Below are positions 23,740 to 33,172 of a stretch of DNA of 64,000 nucleotides, in pieces. Location: positions 25,060 through 89,059 of the forward strand of contig JAZQWG010000031.1 in the NCBI GenBank assembly GCA_045632265.1. Reading direction: 5' to 3'. How positions within the stretch are numbered: the stretch's first letter is position 1; the number at the start of each line of letters is the position of its first letter. The translations under genes were made by a program, and so were the position numbers. The stretch comes from Scatosoma sp045632265 (GTDB lineage: Bacteria; Bacillota; Clostridia; Christensenellales; Borkfalkiaceae). The notes below the pieces were generated by a model. That model was not told the DNA's origin and searched no databases. It was given only the letters and a program-made list of their open reading frames with translations.

Positions 23740-25335
23740 ATGAAGAAGCTAACGGAAAGAAAGCGTAGGTGGATAGAGCGGACGGTTGCAAATGATAGGC
23801 GATACAAACTGCTTGTGTACAACCGCTTTTTTGCATTTTTGCTTGCGGCAATTTTACAATTAACCGCTTTTGTGGTGTTTGTATTTTTGCTTATTTATTA
23901 TTCCAAATACGCGCTCGTTTATCAAATTGCGCTCTTTTGCTTGCAAGTGCTGTTTTTAATCCATATTCTCAATCGTTATCCCCGCCCGTCGGCGAAAATG
24001 GGTTGGATTATCTTGATTGTTATCGTGCCTTTTTTCGGTGTACCGTGGTATTTGCTCAACGGCATGGTGCGCCCCACTCGCAAAATGCGAAAAAAACTCG
24101 ATTTGGCGCACGAACAAAACCAAAAGAAAATCGCCGATTTTTACGGGGAAAGACAGCTTCCCAAGGTGGAAAGCAGGGCGGACAGTATTTCGCTGTATTT
24201 GGCGCAATACGCCCACCAAAACGTGTATTACGACGGGGACGTGCGCTATTATCCGTCGGGGGAAGAGATGTTTCAAGATATGCTTGCCGCTTTGCAATCG
24301 GCGGAGAAGTTTATCCTATTAGAGTATTTTATCATCGCTCACGGCAAGATGTGGAGCGAGATACGAAAAATCCTTTTAGAGAAAGCGGCAACGGGTGTGC
24401 AAGTTCGCATTATCTACGATGATTTCGGCTGTTTGACGACGCTTCCGCCCCGTTATGAAAGGTATTTAGAACAATTAAGCGAGAATATCAAATGTCTAAC
24501 GTTCAACGACGTTATCCCCGTGGTGGCGCTGCGTTTGAACAATCGTGATCATCGCAAAATACTCGTGGTGGACGGCAAGGTTGCCTTTACGGGCGGCATC
24601 AATATCGCCGATGAGTACATTGCGCAAAAACGGCGGTTTGGCTACTGGAAGGACACGGGCGTACGCATAAAAGGTGGCGCAGTCAATTCCTTCACCGTTT
24701 CCTTTATGGACATGTGGAACGCTTTTGCAAGGGACAAGGAAGATATCACGTCTTTCCTTCTTCCGCTTGAAAAGCGCAAAGGGGAAACAAGCCTTCGTAT
24801 TCAGCCGTACGACAACTCGCCTTTAAGTAAATATAACTGCGCCGAGGCGGTGTATGCGGACATGATAAACCGCGCGCAAAAATACGTTTGGATATTTACG
24901 CCCTATTTGGTGTTGGACGAATATATGCGTGTGGAACTTTGCTTGGCGGCAAGGCGTGGGGTGGACGTGCGAATCGTCACGCCTGCAATTCCCGATAAGA
25001 AAATCGTCTATCGGCTCACCCGAGCCAACTACGATATGCTTATGCAAGCAGGGGTGAAGATATACGAATACACGCCCGGGTTTATCCACGCAAAAAGTAT
25101 GCTGTGCGACGGCGAAAGCGGGGTGGTGGGCACGATTAACTTTGATTATCGCAGCCTATATCATCACTTTGAAAACGCCGTGTATTTCAGCGGCTGTAAG
25201 GCGGTGCAAGATTTAGAAAGGGACTGTGAAGAAACGTTCGCCCTTTCCAAGCTTCGCACCCCGCAAGATATACGAAAAACGTTGATAGGCAGGTGGTTTG
25301 ACGCCCTTTTACGGGTGTTTGAAACGCTTCTATAA
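23740..25335 (+). CDS. cls: Cardiolipin synthase (phospholipase D family)
   Basis: A 531-residue membrane enzyme that condenses two phosphatidylglycerols into cardiolipin. The N-terminus has two membrane helices (about residues 30-80) after a basic start, then IVPFFGVPWYLLNG. Two phospholipase D (HKD) motifs form the active site: His271 in DHRKILVVDGKVAFTGG and His450 in HAKSMLCDGESGVVGTIN. It is slightly longer than typical Cls (about 480-510). GAGAGAAG lies before the ATG. It is cotranscribed with the small zinc-ribbon gene after it. Confidence 0.94.
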   Translation: MKKLTERKRRWIERTVANDRRYKLLVYNRFFAFLLAAILQLTAFVVFVFLLIYYSKYALVYQIALFCLQVLFLIHILNRYPRPSAKMGWIILIVIVPFFGVPWYLLNGMVRPTRKMRKKLDLAHEQNQKKIADFYGERQLPKVESRADSISLYLAQYAHQNVYYDGDVRYYPSGEEMFQDMLAALQSAEKFILLEYFIIAHGKMWSEIRKILLEKAATGVQVRIIYDDFGCLTTLPPRYERYLEQLSENIKCLTFNDVIPVVALRLNNRDHRKILVVDGKVAFTGGINIADEYIAQKRRFGYWKDTGVRIKGGAVNSFTVSFMDMWNAFARDKEDITSFLLPLEKRKGETSLRIQPYDNSPLSKYNCAEAVYADMINRAQKYVWIFTPYLVLDEYMRVELCLAARRGVDVRIVTPAIPDKKIVYRLTRANYDMLMQAGVKIYEYTPGFIHAKSMLCDGESGVVGTINFDYRSLYHHFENAVYFSGCKAVQDLERDCEETFALSKLRTPQDIRKTLIGRWFDALLRVFETLL

Positions 25336-25344
25336 GGAGAAAAA

Positions 25345-25659
25345 ATGAAAAGACAAACGAGAGAAGAAAGACGCGCGGAAGAAGCTCGTATCATTGCGGA
25401 AATGGACGAAGCAATGGGGAAAACTACGCCAAGCGAAAGCGCAAAAGCGCAAAATCAAGGGGGTAAGTACGGGACGAATAGCGAAATTATCCATTGCAAA
25501 CGCTGTAAAAGCGTGATGGAAAACGGGGTATGTCCGACGTGCGGTTTCCGTATCTACATGCCTATGGACGAGGGTAAGAGAAAAAAAATTCGTATCATCG
25601 TGGGCGCAGTTTGCGTGGCGGTGTTCGTGGCGGCGTTTGTTATTTTAAGAGTTTTATAA
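25345..25659 (+). CDS. Small zinc-ribbon protein with C-terminal membrane anchor
   Basis: A 104-residue protein: a charged N-terminal helix (RQTREERRAEEARIIAEMDEAM), a zinc ribbon C-x2-C-x9-C-x2-C (CKRCKSVMENGVCPTCGF), then one C-terminal membrane helix (IIVGAVCVAVFVAAFVILRVL). I do not recognise a named family. It is 9 bp after cls with ATAAGGAG upstream and ends at a terminator, so it may assist membrane-lipid metabolism, but that is only inferred from position. Confidence 0.75.
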   Translation: MKRQTREERRAEEARIIAEMDEAMGKTTPSESAKAQNQGGKYGTNSEIIHCKRCKSVMENGVCPTCGFRIYMPMDEGKRKKIRIIVGAVCVAVFVAAFVILRVL

Positions 25660-25678
25660 GCGTTTTATCGGCTTTTTC

Positions 25679-25709
25679 GCCTCCCTTAATAGGGAGGCGT
25701 TTTTTTATT
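25679..25709 (+). terminator. Terminator after the cls operon
   Basis: CGCCTCCCT (25679-25687) pairs with AGGGAGGCG (25691-25699), followed by TTTTTTTATTTTT. Confidence 0.92.
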
Positions 25710-25736
25710 TTTAGCGCATTTTCCTACGTTTTCCTA

Positions 25737-25765
25737 TTTACAACGGCGAAAAAGTGTGCTATAAT
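25737..25765 (+). promoter_or_regulatory. Promoter of the SbcD/SbcC-like operon
   Basis: TTTACA (25737-25742), 17-bp spacer, TATAAT (25760-25765), 20 bp before the GTG start. Confidence 0.78.
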
Positions 25766-25785
25766 ACAACGTAAGGAGTACGAAA

Positions 25786-26865
25786 GTGAAAATTTTACAT
25801 ATAGGCGATATTCATATCGGGTCGGCTTTCCAAAACTTGCCCGTCGATAAAGAACGTTTGCGTAAAGCTGAAATCTTGGACGGATTTCGGCGTGTTTGCG
25901 CATACGCAAAAGAGAATGCCGTCGCTGCCGTACTGCTTGCGGGTGATTTGTTTGAAGAAAACGAAATCGCCACCGATTTGAAACGGGAAGTGCTGCTTTG
26001 TATCGAGCAGGCAAAACCCGTAGTCTTTTTCTACGTCACGGGCAACCACGATGAAGGGATAACGCTTGAAAACGCGCCCGACAACTTCTTGCGTTTCTCG
26101 AAAAACCATACGTGGGCAAGCTATGCCCTTGGCGAAAACGTGGTGGTGACGGGTTTGGATTACGCTGATTTTTCCGAGCGTAATTTTGCCAGCCTTTCCC
26201 TTTCGCCCGACAATTACAATATCGTGTTGTTGCACGGGGATATTCAAGGCGCGCAAGGGGGTAAGGACACCCTTCCCATCGCCCATTTACAAAACAAGTA
26301 TATCGACTATTTGGCGCTTGGGCATATCCACGCAGCGGACGTGACGGCAAAGCGTTTGGATGCGCGCGGGCGTTTCCGCTATTGCGGCTGTCCCGAAGGC
26401 AGGGGCTTTGACGAGCTGGGCAAAAAGGGTTTCTTCCTTTTGGAAGTGGAAAGGGGCACGCTGATTGACGAGAAGTTTTACACCTTTGCCCGTAGAGAGA
26501 TTGTGGAAAAACGGGTGGATATTTCTTCTTGCAATTCGTATGCGGAAATTGAAAATTTGGCGCTTTCGTGTTTGCAAAACCAAAGCCAAGACAATATCGT
26601 AAAATTAGTGCTTTGCGGGGCGTACAAAGAAGGTATGCGCAAGGACGTCAATTTGCTTTCTTCCCGTCTTTGCGGGCAATTTTTCCATGCAAAAGTGGTG
26701 GATGAAAGCCGTTTGTTTATCGACCCTAATAGCTATATGAACGATTGCACCGAACGTGGGGAATTTATCCGTGAAGTGCAACGCTACGACATAGAGCCTG
26801 CGCTCAAAGACGAGATTTTGGAAGTGGGCTTAAAGGCACTTGCCGGGGAGGAAATCGAGCTGTGA
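25786..26865 (+). CDS. SbcD/YhaO-type DNA repair exonuclease
   Basis: A 359-residue metallophosphoesterase. The metal-binding motifs are in order: GDIHIG, AGDLFEEN, VTGNHDEG, LLHGDIQG and LGHIHAA. This is the Mre11/SbcD nuclease layout, and the length and partner resemble Bacillus YhaO. It cuts DNA ends or hairpins together with the SMC-like ATPase encoded next. The start is GTG at 25786 with GTAAGGAG upstream. Its stop overlaps the GTG start of the ATPase gene, a sign of tight coupling. Confidence 0.9.
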   Translation: MKILHIGDIHIGSAFQNLPVDKERLRKAEILDGFRRVCAYAKENAVAAVLLAGDLFEENEIATDLKREVLLCIEQAKPVVFFYVTGNHDEGITLENAPDNFLRFSKNHTWASYALGENVVVTGLDYADFSERNFASLSLSPDNYNIVLLHGDIQGAQGGKDTLPIAHLQNKYIDYLALGHIHAADVTAKRLDARGRFRYCGCPEGRGFDELGKKGFFLLEVERGTLIDEKFYTFARREIVEKRVDISSCNSYAEIENLALSCLQNQSQDNIVKLVLCGAYKEGMRKDVNLLSSRLCGQFFHAKVVDESRLFIDPNSYMNDCTERGEFIREVQRYDIEPALKDEILEVGLKALAGEEIEL

Positions 26866-29111
26866 GAATTCTTTCCTGTCATATCAGCGGGTTTGGCAAA
26901 TTCGTCAACCGCGCCTTTGATTTATCCAAGCCTATCGTCGTTTGCAAACAAGAAAACGGCTGGGGCAAAACCACGCTTGCCGACTTTATCGAGTGTATGT
27001 TCTACGGACTTGACAACGGCAGAAAGAGCAGCGTGGAAGAAAACCTTCGCATGAAGTACGAGCCGTGGTCGAACGCACGCTACGGCGGGGCGATGGTGTT
27101 TGAAGAAAACGGCAAAACCTACCGTGTAGAACGGTTCTTTGGCAAAACGCCGTCGGGAGACACGGTGCGTGTATTCGACGGTAATAATATGGCTTGCTAC
27201 GATTTTGGCGAGCGAGCGGACCGCTTGGGCGAAATGCTCTTTGGGGTGGATAGAGAAAGCTATCGAAGAAGCGCGTATATCCCGCAAGGGGAAACTACGG
27301 CGCAACCGCTGACGGGGGATATTAAGAGCAAACTGCTTGCTATCCTTTCATCAACCGCACCCGAAAACGGCGCGCAAAAGGCAATGGATAGGCTGGATGC
27401 GGCGGAAAGGGCGCTTCGAGCAAAACGCCGTCCCGCCAAGGGGAAGTTGGACGAAATTGACGAACAGCTTGCCTATTTGGAAGCGCAAAAAGCCGATTGT
27501 ATTCGTGCTTCCCAAACGTGGCGTATGCAAAAGGAAACGCTTGCGGCGTACACGCAAAAAATACAAAATTACACGGCGGAATTGCAAAAACTTTCCACTT
27601 TGACGGAAGAATACGCTCGCCGTGGCGAACTTGCGGCTAACCGTGCGGCAAGACGGGAAATGGAAACGACGTACGCAGGGGCAAGTGCGGCGTTGGAAGA
27701 CTTGCGGATTTTCTTTGGCGAAATCCCGCCCGCTTCCATCAACACCGAAGGCTTGGAAAACGCCGTTAAGGAATTTTATATACTCAAAGACGAACTTGAA
27801 AAGACGGAAACAACGCTTGCAAACTTGTCGGCAAAGGAAAAGGACAAGCAAATGTTGCAAACGCAGCTTGCGGCGTGCCAAAAGACGATTGAAAGCTATG
27901 AGCTACTTGTTCGCGCACAAGAAAAGCAAGAAAACCAAGACAAACGCCAAGCCCGTGCGGAAGGTAGATTTGCCAAAAAACGCCGCAAACGTGGTATGCT
28001 CGTTTTGTTCATCGGCTTTTGTTTAGCGGTGGTGGGCGCAGTGCTCGTTGACAGCGTTAAGCCGCTTGGCATAGGGCTGTTGGCAGTGGGCGTACTCGGC
28101 TCGCTGTACGGGTTTGCCGTGGTGTACAAAAACACCAAGGGTTTGCCGTCGGCAAGAAAACCTAAACTTAAATTCGACGATCCCGAAATAGCGGCAAAAT
28201 ACGATGCCACGAAAGCGGAAGAAGCGGAACTTATGCAAAAGCTTGCAGAGATGGACGGGGAAGCGGGGCAAGATTACGCCACCCTTTTAAGCGAAACGGA
28301 AAGCAAGAAAGAGCGTGCTTTGCAGCTTGAAAAAGCGATAAGAGATTTCGTTTCTAACTTCCGTTTTGAAGCGGTGTACGATTACCGTGCGGCGCTTTCT
28401 CGTATCAAAGAAAGCGTGGAAGATTATACGAAATACTCGCAAGCGGTGCAAACGTACGGGGATAAACTCTCGGCGCTTGGACCGGTGGAAGAGAGTGGCA
28501 TTATCGCCGAATACTCGCAAACGGAAATTGAAAGTATCAGCGCAAGAAAAGTGTCTATTGAAAGCGAAAGAGAACGCTTGCGTGAAGAATACGCCCGTTT
28601 GTACGCCGAAGCGGAAGCACTTGAAAAGCGTGCGTTTGCACTCAAAGATTATCAAGCGGAACAGCTTCGTTTGGGCGAAGAAAAAGCCCGTTTGGAAAGA
28701 AGATTGTACGCCATTAGAAGCGCAAAAGAACTGTTGACAAGGGCAAGAGCGAATATGGCGACCCGCTATCTTGATCCGATTGCAAACCATTGCCGCCGTT
28801 ATGCACAAATCCTTGGCTTTGGCGGTGGGCAAATGCAATTTACGGGGGAAGGGTTGCCCGTTTTGGAAGAAAACGCTGCGCTTCGTCCGCTTGGGTATTA
28901 CAGCGCAGGTATGCGAGAATTGCTTGATTTTTGCGTGCGAGTGGCGCTTGCGGAAACGCTGTTTACAACCTATCGTCCGCCCTTGATTTTGGACGATCCG
29001 TTTGCAAATTTGGACGACGAAAAGACGGCGAGAGCCAAAGCGCTCGTGCAAGAACTTTCCAAAAAGTACCAAATTTTGTATTTCACGTGTAAGCAAGAAC
29101 GCACGTTGTAA
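26862..29111 (+). CDS. SbcC/YhaN-type SMC-like ATPase
   Basis: A 749-residue partner of the nuclease before it. Walker A is NGWGKTTLADFIECMFYG (from about residue 33); two long coiled-coil arms (about 185-360 and 440-640) flank a hydrophobic segment at about 375-425 (GMLVLFIGFCLAVVGAVLV... GSLYGFAVVY). The C-terminal ABC head has the signature region YSAGMRELLDFCVRVALAE and Walker B PLILDDPFANLDDEK. The hydrophobic stretch mid-coil looks like one to two membrane helices and is typical of YhaN, not SbcC. The GTG start overlaps the previous stop (GTGA). Confidence 0.88.
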   Translation: MRILSCHISGFGKFVNRAFDLSKPIVVCKQENGWGKTTLADFIECMFYGLDNGRKSSVEENLRMKYEPWSNARYGGAMVFEENGKTYRVERFFGKTPSGDTVRVFDGNNMACYDFGERADRLGEMLFGVDRESYRRSAYIPQGETTAQPLTGDIKSKLLAILSSTAPENGAQKAMDRLDAAERALRAKRRPAKGKLDEIDEQLAYLEAQKADCIRASQTWRMQKETLAAYTQKIQNYTAELQKLSTLTEEYARRGELAANRAARREMETTYAGASAALEDLRIFFGEIPPASINTEGLENAVKEFYILKDELEKTETTLANLSAKEKDKQMLQTQLAACQKTIESYELLVRAQEKQENQDKRQARAEGRFAKKRRKRGMLVLFIGFCLAVVGAVLVDSVKPLGIGLLAVGVLGSLYGFAVVYKNTKGLPSARKPKLKFDDPEIAAKYDATKAEEAELMQKLAEMDGEAGQDYATLLSETESKKERALQLEKAIRDFVSNFRFEAVYDYRAALSRIKESVEDYTKYSQAVQTYGDKLSALGPVEESGIIAEYSQTEIESISARKVSIESERERLREEYARLYAEAEALEKRAFALKDYQAEQLRLGEEKARLERRLYAIRSAKELLTRARANMATRYLDPIANHCRRYAQILGFGGGQMQFTGEGLPVLEENAALRPLGYYSAGMRELLDFCVRVALAETLFTTYRPPLILDDPFANLDDEKTARAKALVQELSKKYQILYFTCKQERTL

Positions 29112-29121
29112 ACGCAATGAA

Positions 29122-29145
29122 ATTCTCGTGAAAGCGGGGATTTTT
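29122..29145 (+). terminator. Weak terminator after the YhaN-like gene
   Basis: TTCTCG pairs with CGGGGA (two G:U pairs), followed by TTTTTT. Confidence 0.5.
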
Positions 29146-29157
29146 TGCTTGATTAAA

Positions 29158-29202
29158 TTGACTTTGTAATTTTATAGCAATATACTAATTTTATATTAGT
29201 AT
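29158..29202 (+). promoter_or_regulatory. ABC exporter promoter with overlapping palindromic operator
   Basis: TTGACT (29158-29163), 17-bp spacer, TATACT (29181-29186). A perfect palindrome ATACTAAT-N5-ATTAGTAT (29182-29202) overlaps the -10 box and the start point, so a dimeric repressor (MarR, PadR or TetR type) probably controls the exporter. No such regulator gene is adjacent. Confidence 0.72.
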
Positions 29203-29221
29203 CAGTTGATAGGAGTGTTTT

Positions 29222-31018
29222 ATGGCAACAAGTACGTTAAAGACGCTGTTAAAAAGCGTACGGGAATACAAAAAGCCGTCCATCATCACGCCCTTTTTCA
29301 TGGCGTTGGAGGCTTTTTGCGAGTGTTTGATTCCCTTCTTTATGTCGAGAATGATTAACGCACACGCCTTGGCGCAAGCCAACGCCATGCGACATATCTT
29401 GCTTTACGGCGGGATATTGCTTGGTCTTGCGGCAGTTTCCATGCTTTCGGGCGGTTTGGCGGGCAAGTTTGCGGCGACGGCAAGCTGTGGTTTTGCGAAA
29501 AATTTGCGCCACGATTTGTTTTATAAAGTGCAAAAATTCTCGTTTTCCAACGTGGATAAATTCTCGTCCTCGTCGCTCGTCACCCGTTTGACGACGGACG
29601 TCACCAACGTTCAACACGCATACCAAATGAGTTTGCGTATCGCTATCCGTGTGCCTTTGCAATTTATCTTTGCAATCGTCATGAGTTTCGTTATCAATCC
29701 TTCGCTTGCGTGGATTTTCGTGTGCGTAGTGCCTATTTTGGGCGGCTTGATTTTCGCAATCGTGCGCTACGTTATGCCTTTCTTCCGTCGCATTTTCAAA
29801 AAGTACGATGCGCTCAATAACTCGGTGCAAGAAAACGTCAGCGGTATCCGCGTTGTAAAATCGTTCGTAAGAGAAAAGCACGAAACGGAAAAATTCGACA
29901 AAGCGGCAGGGGAAGTGCGCAACAACTTCACCAAGGCGGAAAAGGTGCTTGCGCTCAACGCCCCGATGATGACGCTTTTCATCAACGTGGCGGTGCTTAT
30001 CATTTCCTTCTTCGGCGCAAAACTTATCATGACTACGGGTAAAATCGGCGCAAATAATGAAATCGTCGGCGAATTTTTGCCCACCGAACTTTCTGCGCTT
30101 ATCACCTATGGCGTGCAAATTCTTTCCGCGCTTATGATGTTCTCGATGGTGTTCGTTATGATTACGATGTCGCTTGAATCGGCGAGAAGAATTTCGGAAG
30201 TGCTCAACGAAGAATCGGACGTTGTTAGTCCCGAAAAGGGCGTAAAGGACGTGAAAGACGGCTCTATCCGTTTTGAAAACGTCAGCTTCAAGTATTCTAA
30301 ATCGGCGGAAAACTGTGCGCTGTCGAATATTGATTTGACGATAGAATCGGGCGAAACGGTGGGTATTTTAGGGGGCACGGGCTCGTCTAAAACCACCCTT
30401 ATCCAGTTGATTCCCCGCTTGTACGACACGACGGATGGCGCTGTGTACGTGGGCGGTGTAAACGTAAAAGATTACGATTTGGATGCGTTGAGAAAGGAAG
30501 TTTCTATCGTTCTTCAAAAGAACGTGCTTTTCTCGGGCACGATTAAGGAAAACTTGCGTTGGGGAGACGAAAACGCCACGGATGAAGACATCGTGCGTGT
30601 GTGTAAACTCGCCCAAGCGGACGAATTTATCCGCTCTTTCCCCGACGGCTACGATACGTTTATCGAACAGGGCGGCAGCAACGTTTCGGGCGGTCAAAAG
30701 CAACGTCTTTGCATTGCAAGAGCCTTGCTTAGAAAGCCGAAAGTGCTTATTTTGGACGACTCGACAAGCGCCGTTGACACCAAGACGGATGCGCTGATTC
30801 GCCATGCGTTCAAAGAAGAAATCCCCGATACGACGAAGATTATCATTGCCCAACGCGTATCGTCCGTAGAACACGCGGATAAAATCATTATCTTGGACGG
30901 CGGCAAAGTGCTTGCATGCGGCAACCACGAAACGCTTATGCAAACGAGCAACGTATACCGTGAAATTTACGAGGTGCAAAACAAGGTAAGCAAAAATACG
31001 GAAGGGGGTGAAGCGTAA
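29222..31018 (+). CDS. ABC exporter half-transporter, subunit with degenerate ATP site
   Basis: A 598-residue exporter: a six-helix membrane domain (about residues 15-320) and a C-terminal nucleotide-binding domain. Walker A is GGTGSSKTT, with Ser where Gly is usual; the signature is VSGGQKQR; Walker B is VLILDDSTSAVD, with Asp in place of the catalytic Glu. That substitution is the mark of the non-catalytic site in heterodimeric exporters such as BmrC/BmrD or TM287/288. ATAGGAGTG precedes the ATG. The stop overlaps the start of the partner. Substrate (drug, peptide or lipid) unknown. Confidence 0.92.
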   Translation: MATSTLKTLLKSVREYKKPSIITPFFMALEAFCECLIPFFMSRMINAHALAQANAMRHILLYGGILLGLAAVSMLSGGLAGKFAATASCGFAKNLRHDLFYKVQKFSFSNVDKFSSSSLVTRLTTDVTNVQHAYQMSLRIAIRVPLQFIFAIVMSFVINPSLAWIFVCVVPILGGLIFAIVRYVMPFFRRIFKKYDALNNSVQENVSGIRVVKSFVREKHETEKFDKAAGEVRNNFTKAEKVLALNAPMMTLFINVAVLIISFFGAKLIMTTGKIGANNEIVGEFLPTELSALITYGVQILSALMMFSMVFVMITMSLESARRISEVLNEESDVVSPEKGVKDVKDGSIRFENVSFKYSKSAENCALSNIDLTIESGETVGILGGTGSSKTTLIQLIPRLYDTTDGAVYVGGVNVKDYDLDALRKEVSIVLQKNVLFSGTIKENLRWGDENATDEDIVRVCKLAQADEFIRSFPDGYDTFIEQGGSNVSGGQKQRLCIARALLRKPKVLILDDSTSAVDTKTDALIRHAFKEEIPDTTKIIIAQRVSSVEHADKIIILDGGKVLACGNHETLMQTSNVYREIYEVQNKVSKNTEGGEA

Positions 31019-33009
31019 TGGCACAAGCAGTTCCCCAAAAAAATATAATGCCTAAAGGCGGTATGCCCAAAGGCCCTATGCGTGGGCACGCAATGCCCGT
31101 GCCTAAAGGCGCTATCCCTAAAGGCACGCTTGGTAGATTGTTAAAGACGGCGTTTAAGTATTATAAATGGCGCTTGATTACGGTGTTTATTTGTATCTTA
31201 ATCAGCTCGTCTGGCAGTTTAATTTCTTCCTTGTTTATGAAAACGCTCATCGACGGCATTATCCCCAAAGGGGTGGCGCAAGGCTTTGAAGCGGCGGTGG
31301 GTGATTTGCTCAAGTTGATTTTGATTATGGGCGGTATGTACGGGCTTGTCGTTTTGACGACGTTCGTGTACAATAGGCTGATGGCAACCGTCACGCAAGG
31401 GCTTTTGTATCATTTGCGTACGGATATGTTCAAGAAAATGCAAAGCTTGCCTATCAAGTATTTCGATACGCACGCTCACGGCGAAATCATGAGTACGTAC
31501 ACCAACGACACGGACGCTACTCGCCAACTTATCGGACAAAGCTTGCCCATGGTGATGAGCAACGTTTTAACATTGCTCGTGTCTATCGGCGTCATGCTTG
31601 CGTTCAGTTTTTGGTTGTCGCTCGTCGTGCTTTGTTCCACCTTCCTTATGACGTTTATCGTCAAAAAGATAGGGGGGAATAGTGCGAAATACATGGTGGC
31701 GCAACAAATGTCGCTTGCCGTAGAAGAAGGCTTCGTCGAAGAAATGATGAAAGGGCAAAAGGTTGTCAAAGTCTTTACCCATGAAGAAAAGGCGAAGGAA
31801 GATTTTGATAAGCACAATGAAAAACTTTTCCACGACAGCGAAAGAGCGCACGTATTCGGCAACATTTTAGGCCCGATTATCGGCAATGTGGGCAATTTTA
31901 ACTACGTACTATTGACGATTATCGGCGGCTTGTTCTTGACCATGGGTTGGACGAATTACGGGTTTATGAACGTATTTAATGGCGGCGGATTGCTTGAAAT
32001 AGGCATTATCGTGTCCTTCTTGGGTATGTCGAGAAACTTCGCAATGATTATCAACCAAACTTCCCAACAAATTTCCATGATTGCAATGGGTATGGCAGGT
32101 GCGGGTAGAATTTTCAAACTCATGGACGAACAAGAAGAACAAGACGAAGGGTACGTCACGCTTGTAAACGCCAAAGAGGACGAAAACGGCAACTTGGTGG
32201 AAACGAGCGCACGTACGGGCGTTTGGGCGTGGAAACATTTCCATAAAGCGGACGGCACGACGACGTACACTCGTCTTCGTGGGCATGTCGTTATGGAAGA
32301 CGTGGACTTTGGCTACGTGCCCGAAAAACAAGTGTTGAAAGGCGTAAGCTTGTACGCAAAGCCTGGGCATAAGATTGCCTTTGTAGGCGCAACGGGCGCG
32401 GGTAAGACGACGATTACCAACCTTATCAACCGTTTCTACGATATTGACAATGGTAAAATCCGCTATGACGGAATCAATATCCAAAAAATTAAAAAGAGCG
32501 ATTTGCGCCGCTCGCTTGGTATCGTATTGCAAGACACCAACTTGTTCACGGGCAGCGTAATGGAAAATATCCGTTACGGTCGCTTGGACGCAACGGACGA
32601 AGAATGTATCGAAGCGGCAAAACTTGCCAACGCAGACGATTTTATCCGTCGTTTGCCCGAAGGTTATCAAACGGTGCTCACCAACAACGGTGCAAACCTT
32701 TCGCAAGGTCAAAGACAGCTTCTTTCCATTGCTCGTGCGGCAGTTGCCGATGCGCCTGCAATGATTTTGGACGAAGCAACGTCGTCGATTGACACGCGCA
32801 CGGAAGCGCTTGTACAAGACGGCATGGATAAGTTGATGAAGGGCAGAACGGTGTTCGTCATCGCTCACCGCCTTTCGACGGTTAGAAACGCCAACGCAAT
32901 TATGGTGCTTGACCACGGCAACATTATCGAACGTGGCACGCATGACCAACTTATTGAACAAAAGGGCGTGTATTATCAGCTCTATACGGGTGCGTTTGAA
33001 CTTGAATAA
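31018..33009 (+). CDS. ABC exporter half-transporter, catalytic subunit
   Basis: A 663-residue partner. The first 40 residues are an unusual cytoplasmic tail with repeated MPKG/PKG motifs (IMPKGGMPKGPMRG, VPKGAIPKG). Six membrane helices follow, and then the nucleotide-binding domain with Walker A GATGAGKTT, signature LSQGQRQ and Walker B AMILDEATSSID with an intact Glu. An insertion of about 60 residues (EDENGNLVETSARTGVWAW region) lies between the two domains. Its good Walker A/B would pair with the canonical VSGGQ of the first subunit to make the one active site. GAAGGGGGTG is the ribosome-binding site. Confidence 0.92.
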   Translation: MAQAVPQKNIMPKGGMPKGPMRGHAMPVPKGAIPKGTLGRLLKTAFKYYKWRLITVFICILISSSGSLISSLFMKTLIDGIIPKGVAQGFEAAVGDLLKLILIMGGMYGLVVLTTFVYNRLMATVTQGLLYHLRTDMFKKMQSLPIKYFDTHAHGEIMSTYTNDTDATRQLIGQSLPMVMSNVLTLLVSIGVMLAFSFWLSLVVLCSTFLMTFIVKKIGGNSAKYMVAQQMSLAVEEGFVEEMMKGQKVVKVFTHEEKAKEDFDKHNEKLFHDSERAHVFGNILGPIIGNVGNFNYVLLTIIGGLFLTMGWTNYGFMNVFNGGGLLEIGIIVSFLGMSRNFAMIINQTSQQISMIAMGMAGAGRIFKLMDEQEEQDEGYVTLVNAKEDENGNLVETSARTGVWAWKHFHKADGTTTYTRLRGHVVMEDVDFGYVPEKQVLKGVSLYAKPGHKIAFVGATGAGKTTITNLINRFYDIDNGKIRYDGINIQKIKKSDLRRSLGIVLQDTNLFTGSVMENIRYGRLDATDEECIEAAKLANADDFIRRLPEGYQTVLTNNGANLSQGQRQLLSIARAAVADAPAMILDEATSSIDTRTEALVQDGMDKLMKGRTVFVIAHRLSTVRNANAIMVLDHGNIIERGTHDQLIEQKGVYYQLYTGAFELE

Positions 33010-33010
33010 G

Positions 33011-33093
33011 CCGACGTATATACGTCGCAATACGTCGTTGCGCTCACGTTTTCCATTGCTCGTTTACGATAAGTGAACGTTCCGTCGAGCAAT
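33011..33093 (+). repeat. Dispersed intergenic repeat, copy A
   Basis: It starts with a perfect 16-bp palindrome CGACGTATATACGTCG (33012-33027) and contains CGTTTACGATAAGTGAACG, a near-perfect hairpin. About 80 bp resemble the start of the element at 48587-48712. It lies directly after the ABC operon stop. Confidence 0.6.
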
Positions 33094-33126
33094 CAAGCAA
33101 ATTGAAAAAAAGAAAAGTGAAACAAG

Positions 33127-33156
33127 AAAAACCCACGACAAAAGTCGTGGGTTTTT
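33127..33156. terminator. Bidirectional terminator between the ABC operon and the GH3 gene
   Basis: AAACCCACGAC (to 33139) pairs with GTCGTGGGTTTTT (33144-33156). T-runs on both strands suit the convergent genes on either side. Confidence 0.88.
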
Positions 33157-33172
33157 CCTTGTTTTATACAGT

